Below are positions 23,373-34,230 of a stretch of DNA of 64,000 nucleotides, one piece after another. The notes under the pieces were generated by a model. It searched no databases. It was given only the letters and a program-made list of their open reading frames with translations, and was not told the origin of the DNA. How positions within the stretch are numbered: position 1 is the stretch's first letter; each line of letters opens with the position of its first letter. The stretch is from Phoebastria nigripes (lineage: Eukaryota > Chordata > Aves > Procellariiformes > Diomedeidae). Location: contig JAYKAV010003424.1 of assembly GCA_035582835.1 (NCBI GenBank), positions 97,460-161,459 of the forward strand. The letters are read 5' to 3'. The translations under genes were made by a program, and so were the position numbers.

Positions 23373-24071
23373 CTAGTTGTCCTGTACATGCCGTGTGATG
23401 GCACTCAGGATGACCTGCTCCATAACCTTCCCCAGCACTGAGGTCAGACTGATAGGCCTGTAGTTCCCCAGATCCTCCTTCCGGCCCTTCTTGTAGATGG
23501 GCATCACATTTGCTAACCTCCAGTCGACTGGGACCTCCCCGGTTAGCCAGGACTGCTGATAAATGATGGAAAGTGGCTTGGTGAGCACTTCCACCAGCTC
23601 CCTCAGTACCCTTGGGTGGATCCCATCTGGCCCCATAAATTTATGTGTATCTGAGTGGTGTAGCAGGTCACTAACCATTTCCCCTTGGATTATGGGGGCT
23701 TCATTTCACTCCCTGTCCCTGTCTTCCAGCTCAGGGGGCTGGGTACCCAGAGAACAACTGGTCCTACTATTAAAGACTGAGGCAAAGAAGGCATTAAGTA
23801 CCTCAGCCTTTTCCTCATCCTTTGTCACTATGTTTCCCCCTGCATCCAATAAAGGATGGAGATTCTCCTTAGCCCTCCTTTTGTTGCTAATGTATTTATA
23901 GAAACATTTTTTATTGTCTTTTATGGCAGGAGCCAGATTAAGTTCTAGCTGGGCTTTGGCCCTTCTAATTTTCTCCCTGCATAACCTCATGATATCCTTG
24001 TAGTCCTCCTGAGTTGCCTGCCCCTTCTTCCAAAGGTCATAAACTCTCTTTTTTTCCTGAGTTTCAGACAA
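23373..24071 (-). pseudogene. CR1-D RT N-terminus and linker
   Basis: Two consecutive minus-strand frames. 23706-24071 holds a basic linker (EDYKDIMRLCREKIRRAKAQ, LNLAPAIKDNKKCFYKYISN, EEKAEVLNAFFASVF). 23373-23678 holds GPDGIHPRVLRELVEVLTKP, IIYQQSWLTGEVPVDW and KKGRKEDLGNYRPISLTSVL, the fingers region of CR1 RT. A stop or frame change near 23690 separates them. Confidence 0.85.
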
Positions 24072-25181
24072 AGCTCTCTGTTCCCCACCATCTTGTCTTT
24101 TGGCACNTGGGGACGGCCTGCTCCTGTGCCTTTAAGATTTCCTTCTTCAAGAATGTCCAGCCTTCCTGGACTCCCTCGCCCTTCAGGACTGCCTCCCAAA
24201 GGACTCTGTCAACCAGTCTCCTAAAGAGGCCAAAGTCTGCCCTCCGGAAGTCCAAGGTAGCAGTTCTGCTGACCCCACTCCTTACTTCTCTGAGAATCAA
24301 AAACTCTGTCATTTCATGATCACTATGCCCAGGATAGCCTCCAACCATCACATCACCCACAAGTCCTTCTCTGTTCGCAAACAACAGGTCCAGCGCAGCA
24401 CCTTCCCTAGTTAGCTCACTTACCAGCTGTGCCAGGAAGTTGTCTTCCACATACTCCAAGAACCTCCTAGACTGTTTCCTCTCTGCTATATTGTATTTCC
24501 AGCAGACATCTGGTAAGTTGANGTTCCCCACGAGAACAAGGGCTAGTGTTTGTGAGACTTCTCCCAGCTGCTTATAGACTATTTTGTCTGCCTCTTCATC
24601 CTGGTTGGNTNNTCTATAACAGACTCCCNCCATGATATCTGCCTTGTTGGCCTTTCCCCTGATTCTTACCCATAAACACTCGACCCTTTCATCACTATCA
24701 TTAAGCTCTAGACAATCAAAACACTCCCTAACATACAGGGCTACCCCACTGCCTCTCCTTCCTTGCCCATCCCTTCTGAAGAGTTTATAGCCATCCATTG
24801 CAGCAAGTTGTGCGAGTTGTCCCACCCTGTTTCCGTGATGGCAACTATAGCATAGTTTTCTTGCTGCACAATGGCTTCCAGCTCCTCCTGTTTGTTGCCC
24901 ACGCTGTGTGCATTGGTGTAGATGTACTTCAGTTGGGCTATTGATCCCACCACCTTTTTGGGGGAAGAAGCCCTAATTCCTATGTGACCATTCTCAGGCA
25001 CTTCCATGGTTTCTAACACATCAATAACCCTTGCGTCTTTGCTGCCACATGGATCTCCATCCCCTGCCTCCACTGAGACAACAGACTGAAGGACCTCACA
25101 AGCACACCGTCCCTCAAACATTGGCGTGCCACCAGCAGGCTTATCTCTAGCGAGCCTGGTTTTATCCCTTTCCTCCTTCAA
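24064..25181 (-). pseudogene. CR1-D endonuclease domain
   Basis: Two overlapping minus-strand frames. 24741-25181 ends with YIYTNAHSVGNKQEELEAIV and YAIVAITETGW, the start of the AP-type endonuclease that nicks target DNA. 24064-24825 continues with LFRRDGQGRRGSGVALYV, WVRIRGKANKADI and, near residue 168, GHSDHEM, which holds the catalytic SDH. The usual GDFN motif reads GNxN (residues 100-103), so a catalytic Asp is probably lost. The domain is split by a frameshift near 24800. Confidence 0.85.
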
Positions 25182-25310
25182 ATCTAGTTTAAAGCTCTTT
25201 CAATGAGCCCTGCTAACTCCTATGCAAAGATCTTTTTTCCCTTTGAGACAGGTGTACCCTGTCTGTCTCCAGCAGGCCTGGTGTCAAAGAGATCGACCCA
25301 TGATCAAAAA
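25182..25310 (-). pseudogene. CR1-D ORF1 esterase C-terminal remnant
   Basis: The minus strand reads like the end of the CR1 ORF1 esterase (DHGS..., DRVHLSQREK after frame changes, ...ERALN then stop near 25190). The rest of ORF1 is missing. Confidence 0.6.
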
Positions 25311-26598
25311 ACCCCAAAGAACTGAAAATTACTCTCATATTTTATACATTATTTTCATTTTANTAAGGGCCATTCTTTGCTAAATAGTAGTAAGCTCTAC
25401 TAAAACAAGTATCCTATTACTATAGATAATCTTTTCATAAAGAGTAAGAAATCACTGTTATACAGAATGAGGTATTGCTTTCCCCTGATATTTATAAGCA
25501 TTTTCTTTGCTGCTTTTCCTCATTTCCTGCAGCCTTCCTCTATTTGAAAACAAACAAAAATTTTGTTTTTAGACGTTTGTTTACATATTTAGAAATGTCA
25601 CTCTCTAAGTTGTATTCTTTCAGCACTCTTTAAGAGTTATATACTCTATGTTAGACTCATTCTAGTAGGAATAATATCAGTTTCTTCTATGGATTTTTCT
25701 TCAGGTACACAAATTTCATTAAAGAATAATATAGATTATTATAACTATGCATTACATAGTGGTAAAGTGTGGAATTTAGCCTTCAGGAGTTTGCTAATTC
25801 AAGCTATTACTGTATGCCTACCTTTTAGATGAGCATAACATTTTAAATGAATGGAGTAAGATGAATTGCCTAGATTCTGTATCAGTTTAGATTTAGCTGG
25901 AAGGAAACATATAGCTGTTTAGATAGTCAAGAAGAGATGTTCTACCTTTGAGACCTTGAAACAGCAAGACCAAAAATCATTTGATATTTTTATTTTAGAT
26001 CATAAATTCCCTGCACTGTAAATGATAGTTATGAGGAACCTTAAATGCAAGGTGGTCCNATTAGCTCAATGTCTAGATTGTGCCAGTGCTCTATGATGGT
26101 TCAAAATTGGAAGACAGTAAGCCAGCTTCTGTATAAGTTTTGTGGGGAACCTCGTCCATTAAGTATGGTCAGTCTCAAACAGAATATATTCAGTAAAAAC
26201 ATCATGACCGTGTTTCCTTTCATTCAGAATAAAAAAAATAATTAATGAAACTGCTACTGGTGAAGTTGGAACCGAACTTTAGAATAGTAGACAGTTATTT
26301 GGTAAATGCTTTGAAAACAGAACAGTGCATTATATGACCAGGTTAGTGTGAGGTGCTATATACCTTCTGCTCCTAATTTGCAAGAGTTCTCTACGCTTAA
26401 GACTAAAAAAAGCTTAAGGTGTATGGCTGTTTTACACTCCTTTGTTTTAGAGGGGCTGCAGTATAGGCAAGAATGAAAACTTATGATAAAACAAAAGAAG
26501 AAATAAAAAATATCTCATTTTGCTAGCCGGTGGTAAGAGAAGTCCTATATTCAAAGGACTGCCTATAAGTTGCCCACTTAAGAAGTACTGGACAAAAC
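25311..26598. other. AT-rich intergenic DNA
   Basis: No gene or mobile element recognised. Single Ns at 25363 and 26059. Confidence 0.55.
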
Positions 26599-26870
26599 AC
26601 AAGTGTTATGACCCAGACCGGGCAAACCAGTGGGGGCGTCGTAGAGGTTTTGAAATTCCCTCGGGCTAAATTAAGGTGAAAGGACACCAAACGATTGGTT
26701 AAACGTTTTGTTTAAGGTAGAAGCAGTCTGAACTTGGAAAGCGTAACAATAGACAACCCGAACTTAGCTTGCATAACAATAAGCAACCCGTAATGGTAGG
26801 CAACATGGGTTCTATTGAAACATTTAGGAGAAGAAGAGGAAAGAGAGGAAAAGAAAAAGGAGAGAGGGAG

Positions 26871-26921
26871 GAGATGTAGATGATGGAGATGTAGATGATG
26901 GAGATGGAGATGATGGAGATG
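26871..26921. repeat. GATGGA/GATGTA microsatellite inside LTR 3
   Basis: Imperfect hexamer array, preceded by a purine-only run from about 26825. In the LTR's own orientation it lies downstream of the promoter, in R/U5. Confidence 0.9.
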
Positions 26922-26999
26922 ACCACCTTGGATCCTGCGATGACAACACACGTGGCAATCCTCCGGTGGTGGGCATGTGCGCTCCTTCCATTGATGTCC

Positions 27000-27006
27000 T
27001 TTTATA
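27000..27006 (-). promoter_or_regulatory. TATA box of solo LTR 3
   Basis: TATAAAA on the minus strand, with GC-rich DNA just upstream (GGGGCGTGACTGG). Confidence 0.65.
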
Positions 27007-27230
27007 GTCTTGTTTCCCGCCTCTAGGTAGCGCCAGTCACGCCCCTCGAGGACTTATGTAACTCCTGATCTTCTGCACAGGCGCCATTGTGGGGGTGGTC
27101 GCGAGGGGTCTTTCGGGTGGTCGTGAGCCCCTTCCTCAGATAAACTCTGTATGACCTTTTGTCAGCTATGGTGAGTCATCCTTACTTGGCAGAACTCGGA
27201 ACTGCGCAAACTCCGGTACGCCCTCTGGGT

Positions 27231-27291
27231 CCTGTGTTGATCGACTTCTGACTTGTGTTAATCGTCTTCTCACTTGTGTTAATCGTTGCTA
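27231..27291 (-). repeat. Three ~21-bp direct repeats in LTR 3 U3
   Basis: Units starting CCTGTGTTGATCGACTTCTG (27231), ACTTGTGTTAATCGTCTTCT (27251) and ACTTGTGTTAATCGTTGCT (27272) follow each other head to tail. Tandem U3 repeats are often enhancer arrays in retroviral LTRs. Function here is inferred. Confidence 0.85.
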
Positions 27292-27362
27292 TACAGAACT
27301 TGCTTTGCCATAATGTTTGAGCCATCATCTTCACATTAACTCTTTCAGTCTCTCACAACAAG

Positions 27363-30300
27363 GCAGTACTGGGAGATGGGAAGACCTAGATCAAATCTCT
27401 GACTCCCTAGGCAAGAACTCTGCAAGAAACTATTGTGTAACACCACAACATGGGGAAAGCAAATACAAACCAAGGTAAGAGATGAAGTCTGACCTTCACA
27501 AAAGTGGGAGCGTGAGGCCAATGGGTTTTTTAAACTCAAGTTCTCTAGCCTTTGTAAGAAATAAACTAGGTTTGTTTTCTACCACAAAGGTCTATTTCTA
27601 TTGGAGGAAAGCAAACTCTTTTCCAGCTCTTGTAGAGACTAGAAAGTTTATTTAAACAGATCAATCAAGTACTGCAGGAAACCAAATCGCTTGGGAGGAC
27701 ACAATAATGGTGAAAGATGAAACATCTGGGGTATAGTTATATCTTCAGACTGACTCCTGTACATATAAATGTTTTGCTACTGACAAAAAATATTTCTGTA
27801 TAATTTCTTCCTCCATAGTGATGGAGAATCATTTTCTGCAGCTGTCTGGGTCATCATCTGATAGGTGAATCTGGACCATCTGCAAACTGTGACAGACTCC
27901 AGAATTCATCATTTTCTTCATTATATATGATGCTTTGATAAGAAAATTGATCAGATCAGAAGAGGTCTGTAACCATATTGTGTTCTCAACAGCATAACAA
28001 TTTTCATTTGGCTGTGGAGCACAGAAAGAAACAGTCACTGCCGTGTCATGTGATGTCAGAGCTAGCTACAGAACCTTTTCATCCAAGCGCTTGTGCAGTG
28101 CACCTGCCATTAGAGCACACTGGTTTAGACAAGTTTGACAGAATTAACATAAGATCATTTTTGTGAGGTTCTTCAACGCTATTTTTCAGTACCAAAAATT
28201 CCTCAGGGTGTGAACTGGATCAAACCTATGCATTTAAAGCTCTCAGCAAAGTACTCCTAATAAAGGAAATGATAACATGAGGAAATGTTCACTATAGCGG
28301 ATCTGTACAATTCTAGAGGGTTTGCTTTCTCTGCAAGTTTGTTTTAAACCAGTTATAGGGCCTTTTTTAAGGACAGAAAGTCCACCAGCATTGGACTAGA
28401 TTTGTGCTATTTAGAGCATGCCACCATGGTCCTTCAAAAACCCAGTTCTGCTGAGCACAAAGTTCCTAGACTAATACTTTGCCCATCTCATAGCTCTTCT
28501 CCTTCTCTGCAGGACTTAGGGACTTTTTGTACTACAGAAAGCTTCACTTGCAAGAAATCTTCCTGGAACAAGTCCACAGTTCCACAATCTTGATTTCTCA
28601 TCCTGTACACCTCATTACCACTATCTGTTCCCCACTAATAGATACGAGGGTCTCTCCCTGAAGAACAAAAATTATAATGTGGATGGCTGTGTTGCAGCCT
28701 GCAAGGTAGTGGATGATGAAGGAAGGTCATTCCCTTAGCCTGAGGTGAGTGAAACAGACATTCCCTGAGAGTGACTTCAAAGGTTAAGTGTTTTACTCAG
28801 AAAAGATGCTGGATGTCATTGGTTGGATTTACAATTTATTATGATTTCCGCCCCCCCCCATAAAAGTAGGCTTCTTTTTTTCCTAACTGTCATTTCAGCA
28901 AACATAGCCTGGGGTCAGGTTCTTTTCTTCTCATACCACCTGTCAGGCATATAAGACCAGAATCTCTGCTTACTGAAGTTTTCTAACAGTGCAATATTAT
29001 TTGATGATTTCTGATATATGCTATTGGAGTGTAACACTGGGGTTTGAGATCCTCCAGGCTAAATGGTGACCTTATGTGCATTTATGCAGCTTAGATATTG
29101 ATATCAGCCTCCAGTGAGACTGCCCTACTGTAGTCAAGGCTGTCCTTTGGACTGCAAGTTTTCCACTGCTGGTGTTAATCTGTGACCAGGTAAAACCTTA
29201 AATTGTCTCTAGAAGTATAAGGGCAAATTAGTTCTTGAAACTGGCACTCGCAAGGGAAAAAAAAAAAAAAGAAAATAAAAAGGAAAGCTGAGCAAATGTG
29301 ATGTTGAAAGACTGAAGTCACTGACAGAGAACCCCAAGATGTTGGTTTTACAGTCACATTCCAGAGCAGAACACTGCCTTAAGGGAACAGTCAATAACCA
29401 AGCTGTCTTGGAAAAATATTTTCCTTTCTGCCTTTGATTTTCTGTGACTAGCCTAGTGTTTCTTTTCTACGGTTCTCTTCCTATTGTAAATTCCATTTCT
29501 TAATCCAACCAAAAAAAAAAAAAAAAATCTGTAAGAAAGGAATAAAGAGAAACATTGAATCAAGAAGGTTTCCACATAACTTAAATGACATTTAATTGCT
29601 GATATTCTATATATATTATGGTTCTTTCAAAGAACTAGCTTGTGATGGCCTTCACGCAGGAGTAGGGTTAGGAAGAATGCAACCTGCATTATTCATGAAG
29701 ATGGGGAGGAAGTAGTTTTGTGCCCTCCTCTCTCCTGCGAGAGTGTTTGGGTCCCAGAGGGTTCCTGAGCTGTATCAGATGAAGTTATGTCTCTGCAGTC
29801 CTTTAATCAAGCTAGAGGCAAATTACTGTGACTTGACCCCATCTCTTCCCCAGCATATCAAAGCAGCACAAGGATGCTTGAAACTGTGCTAACCAAACAG
29901 CACTTGCATCCATTAAAAATCATCATAAGCAGCTGATAGTGTCCATCAGCACTCAGATCAAAGGTTTATTATTGTGAAATTCCTGCATGTTCCTTCTACC
30001 AATCTGATCAGGGGGTCTCAACAGGAACAAGGCTGTAGAGTTTGTAAATGTCTGGTTGAAATTTCTAACACAATAATGCAAAAATTCAGGATTTCATAAA
30101 AAAAGAAGAAAACAGCAGGTGGAAAAAGTAGCGAGTCCTCTGATGGTGGATTTGGCTGTGTGCAACGCTGTTCAGAAAATGCTGTGCCTGCTGTTTTTAT
30201 AATAGGATGACCTTTTCCACTGCAAAGACACAGCCTTCACAACCATTAGTAAAGCACTAATGAATAGCCTCCTATTCAAACAACAGTAGCAAAGCAGGAA

Positions 30301-33230
30301 ACTCGTATCTCCAACATCCCTTTCACTTCACTGAAGTGTGAACTCTAAAACCTCATTGAAAACAGAACATTTCGATGAGAGAAATAGCAGGAATGTCACA
30401 TAGAATATAATTCCTGCTACAAAATTTTCAATTTGCTGACTTTTAATGTTTTTTTTACTATGCATATGCTTAACACATCTGAGCACAAGTTACTATTTGT
30501 GCTATTATTGTGCCTAGGAGCCATGATCCAGGTAAAGGACTCACCGAGTTATCTAATGTGCAGCTGTGAAGATATATGCTCCTGACTGATCTTGTGCTGC
30601 CATCTTTGACTAATGTCATGACACTTTTTCTATTAGACTTTGCGACTCTTGAGGGGTATGAACCCCCAATAGGTATGATTAAATATCTGCTCAAAAGTGG
30701 TGATCACCTGAGATGCTGTATTATTCAGATTCCTGCTTTTGTTTTCTGATAAAAACACAGGACTGAAGACTCTCTGTAGCCCAGATTTTAGACGTAGAGA
30801 TCATATTCTACCTTCAGCTTATAGAAGTAGGGTAACATATTTAGTTTGTGTAAAGTCTTGTCAGCCAGAAATTGGTTTGGATTTAGCTGTGTATAGAAAA
30901 AGATTTTCCCTAATACCCAGATATTGTGAAAAACAGGCTACAGAAAAAGAAGTCTTTCTCCCTTTTGAATTCTCACTGTTAGTAAAGAAGAGTCAGTAAG
31001 AAATCTATGTTATATGAGCTGACTGTTTGTAGGCCCTTAGGTTTTCTTCAAAAACACTTAATCTCTTAATGAGATCATTCTTAAATTGAAAAATTAACCA
31101 GAATAAGTGTGTTTATGAAAGCTTATCCTTTCACTTTATAAAGAAAATAAGAGTTGAGAACGAGAAGTATATTTTCCAGGGCTTACAAGTGATTTAAGAA
31201 CATAAGATATGCTCACATTGTAGTTAGGTAACTTCTACTACTTCAGGAAACCCACCACTTATAGCAGCCTGTTGCTCATCTCTGCCCAAAATGTTGGGCT
31301 TCTCCTAAAGGAGTACAGCTGATCATGCAGGAGCACCCATGCTTGTGCTTCAAACCTGGAAATGTCATGTTAGCTTTGGAAAGCTCCCAGAGCATGGTTT
31401 ATCTAGCTTGATTTCCTGGATTTAAACAATTTATTCCAGCTAAAAAGTTTCAGACATCAAATTGTGTACTATTGGTTGACCTGTTAGAATGGATTTGGAA
31501 AAGATCTATACCCTTAATGATGCAAATAAACACCTGGTTAAACTTTCAGAAGGACCAAACCAGATGAGATCACAGGTTGTCATAGATGTCAGTGGAACTT
31601 CTGAACCTTTGTGTGTATTGTTAAGCGTTTATATGTTTCTTCAGCCCAAATCTTCATATATATTTTAGCACTTAACCCCTAATAATTTGAATGGGAATCA
31701 AGAGCCTAATTACTTGTGAAAGAATTAAATGTCTGATTTGCTTTTGAAAACAAATCTTAAACTCTTACAGCTTAATATTATATATATTATATATATTATT
31801 ATGTAATGTTGACATTGTTACCTGAATAGGCAGGTATGCTATATTATATGTACATGAAGATTTGAAAAGATGTGTGAGGCTCAGAGGAAGTTATTCAGTT
31901 TTTACCAGCTCAGTTACATCAATTCCTTCATTTTATTGATGCTATGTTTCTTGTTCACTCCATCAGCTTTTTATCTCATTCACACACACAAAAAAATGAA
32001 GTTATGAGCCAGCACAACTGATATCAGAAGTCACTACTCTAGTCTACTGTTTTTTAATTTGCCTACAAATTAAGCTGTGAAATGGATTTTTAAAAATTTG
32101 ATTAAAAACACTAAAGAATGTTTCCAGGAGGAGACAACTGTGCTAAGCTTCCTTCCATAAAGAAGTTTTATAAGTAGGTCATAAACCCCTGAAATTAAGT
32201 CAGAAATGCTGACAGACCCCAAACTTTCAGAAGCTCTGTAAGCTCCAGTCTAATCATGCTCTCCCAGAGGGGGAAAATCTTTTTCTTGAGACTAAATTGT
32301 AGACTGTAAAATTGTTGTTTTGTCACGTAGAGCTCTGAGTATACGGTAAAGAAATGTACAGCAAAGAAGAAATGTGTCATTACTATAGCAACTAAAATTC
32401 AAAAATATATCTGAAAATGACTATTTTTTTCTAAATTTATCCTATGAAACATTTCCCAGTCTTGCCTAATTGTGTTATACGATATAGCTCTCATTTATTA
32501 GCATGGGTCAGAAGAGCTCTGAAACTACACAGAAATTACTGGAGGTAAACAAATATAAACTAATCAGCAATTTGTCCCCAGCGGACCTTACATATATTAG
32601 GGCATGGAAAAAACTACATAGAATTAAACATCTAAAGTTTTCATCTTAGAAGCTGTATGTGTTTGTGTGTGTATGTGAACAAATTTGCTTATTTTATATA
32701 ATCCTCTTCAAATAAAGGATCAGCTGTTTGTTGATTTTATTTTTTAATTTTTCAAAATGATATCATGATAGTTATGACCTTTATATGAAATGTTTTTTAT
32801 ATTTAGCAGAAGGCTTTGACAGAAAACATTTGTGGTTTTTGCAAATTGTTTATATATCAGGTATGGCATTTCACTTTTAAGTGTTTGCATTTCATAAGGA
32901 AAAAAAGGATATAAAATAGATCATTGTTAAACATTATTTTTGCGCATTGCATACTATGGAATATATATTGATAGGAAACCAAAGTCTCTAAACTTCTGGT
33001 TTTATTTGTTTTATGTAAAATAAAGGCAGAATAGATAATCCTGCTGTGGTGGTGAAGAGTAACTAGAAAGTAACAAGAAAGACCCACAAAAGGTCACTGA
33101 GGCTATTATTCTATTTCCATCTCTGCAGTAGAAGTCACAATTTCTCTCTGATGTACTGGTTACTGCTATAGTACAGCTGCAATACCATGGAAGTTATTTT
33201 ATGCTACACTGGAAAAGAGCACACTTGGGA
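27363..33230. other. AT-rich intergenic DNA
   Basis: No gene recognised. It contains A runs (near 29258-29271 and 29511-29527), a C run at about 28851-28858 and AT palindromic sequence near 31780-31802. Stretches at about 30500-30560 and 31660-31730 faintly resemble very old interspersed repeats, which I cannot confirm. Candidate conserved texture at about 29940-30060 includes the TCF/LEF-like site ATCAAAGG (29957-29964). Confidence 0.5.
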
Positions 33231-33258
33231 AAACAAACAAACAAACAAACAAACAAAC
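33231..33258. repeat. (AAAC)7 microsatellite
   Basis: Seven perfect AAAC units. Confidence 0.97.
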
Positions 33259-34127
33259 TTTCAGACCTACTGTGGTCTTCCTGAAGGCATATTAACAAGC
33301 TGTAACTTGGAGTTCTTCATTGTGAACTCTCTTTTATGTTCAAACCTTGTGGAATTTCAAACTTGTCTGCATGTGTGTATGTATATTGTTCTGTTTTCCT
33401 TGTACTTTACTATTTTCAAGTTCACTGACTTTTTTATACTGTAATAAAAGTATTTCATACTTTCAATGAAAAGTATTATTCTATGTTTGCCCACTTATTG
33501 GACACATTGATTAGATGTGTGGTTGATGCCCATCTCTTTGATGAGTTACCTATAAAAAAAATGGAGATTCCATGGTCTCAGATTGTGTTAACAACAAAAG
33601 ATGGGCTAGCAGAGGCACCTTGTAGTGAAAGAGTGAGAATGCAATCAGTTTTGCAACGATATAGTTAACAACAGCTTCAGATTACTTCAGCCAAANGGTC
33701 AACATAATATATTAAAATTCATCCCATATTTTCAATGCAAACAAGTGTCTGTCTTGGTTTTAAAGAACTTTTTGTATATCAGATCTGTTGGTTGTAAATA
33801 AGCTTGTTAGTCAGAATGATTTGGTCTCCCCTTTAGACTTAGTTATCCCTAGTACCAAATCCACAACGAGGACTTCCATTGGTTTGGACTTGGTAAGAAA
33901 AACAGCAGAAACCCCACTTTCCCTTCCATGACCATTGAGACGTTTAGCCCTTGACTTCCATACTATTTTCCCTTCTCCACCCCTCTACATAATATGTACC
34001 TGAAAGAAGCCTTTATGACTTAGATTATACTATTATTGCAAGTAACATTTTTTTACTGTATTTTCTTATCACCTTAAAGCAATTGTGTTTAATTTTATGT
34101 TAAATATTTACTGAAATTTCTCCTTTC
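33259..34127. other. AT-rich intergenic DNA
   Basis: Nothing recognised. Single N at 33696. Confidence 0.55.
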
Positions 34128-34230
34128 AAAAAAAAAACCAAAAAACCAAACACAACAAACACAACCAAACACACACAGACACACACACACATGAACCAAC
34201 CAACCAAAAAACTCCCAAATCCAAAAAACC
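34128..34230. repeat. A/C-rich low-complexity tract
   Basis: Poly-A, then AAACC, CAACA and (CA)n units. The 97-codon minus-strand frame over it is an artefact of this composition. Confidence 0.9.

Larger units (their letters stand above)
22102..25310 (-). mobile_element. CR1-D, longest CR1 LINE in the window
   Basis: Minus strand, 3' end low. The tail is diverged (AGAATCATTTAGG... TAGAATCATTAGA), then 3' UTR, reverse transcriptase, linker, endonuclease and the C-terminal tail of the ORF1 esterase (to about 25310). It belongs to a different subfamily from CR1-A and CR1-B. The 5' end is truncated inside ORF1. Small indels, stops and a cluster of Ns around 23212-23240 break the coding region. 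Confidence 0.95.
26604..27357 (-). mobile_element. Solo LTR 3, distinct CpG-rich family
   Basis: 754 bp with TG...CA ends (plus strand TGTTATGACCCAG... to ...CTCTCACA) and a perfect 5-bp target duplication ACAAG (26599-26603 and 27358-27362). A minus-strand TATA box (CTATAAAAGG, 27000-27006) sets orientation. It keeps many CpGs (for example GTGGTCGCGAGG, CTTTCGGGTGGTCG) in a CpG-poor neighbourhood, suggesting a fairly recent insertion. It is unrelated to the other LTRs here. Three 21-bp repeats lie in U3, and a GATGGA microsatellite lies downstream of the TATA box. I see no canonical AATAAA or ATTAAA on the minus strand, and no internal viral genes. Confidence 0.88.

Noticed and set aside
26699..26951. 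Frames rich in Ile, Ser and His on the minus strand
   Set aside because: They arise from the GATGGA microsatellite inside the young LTR.
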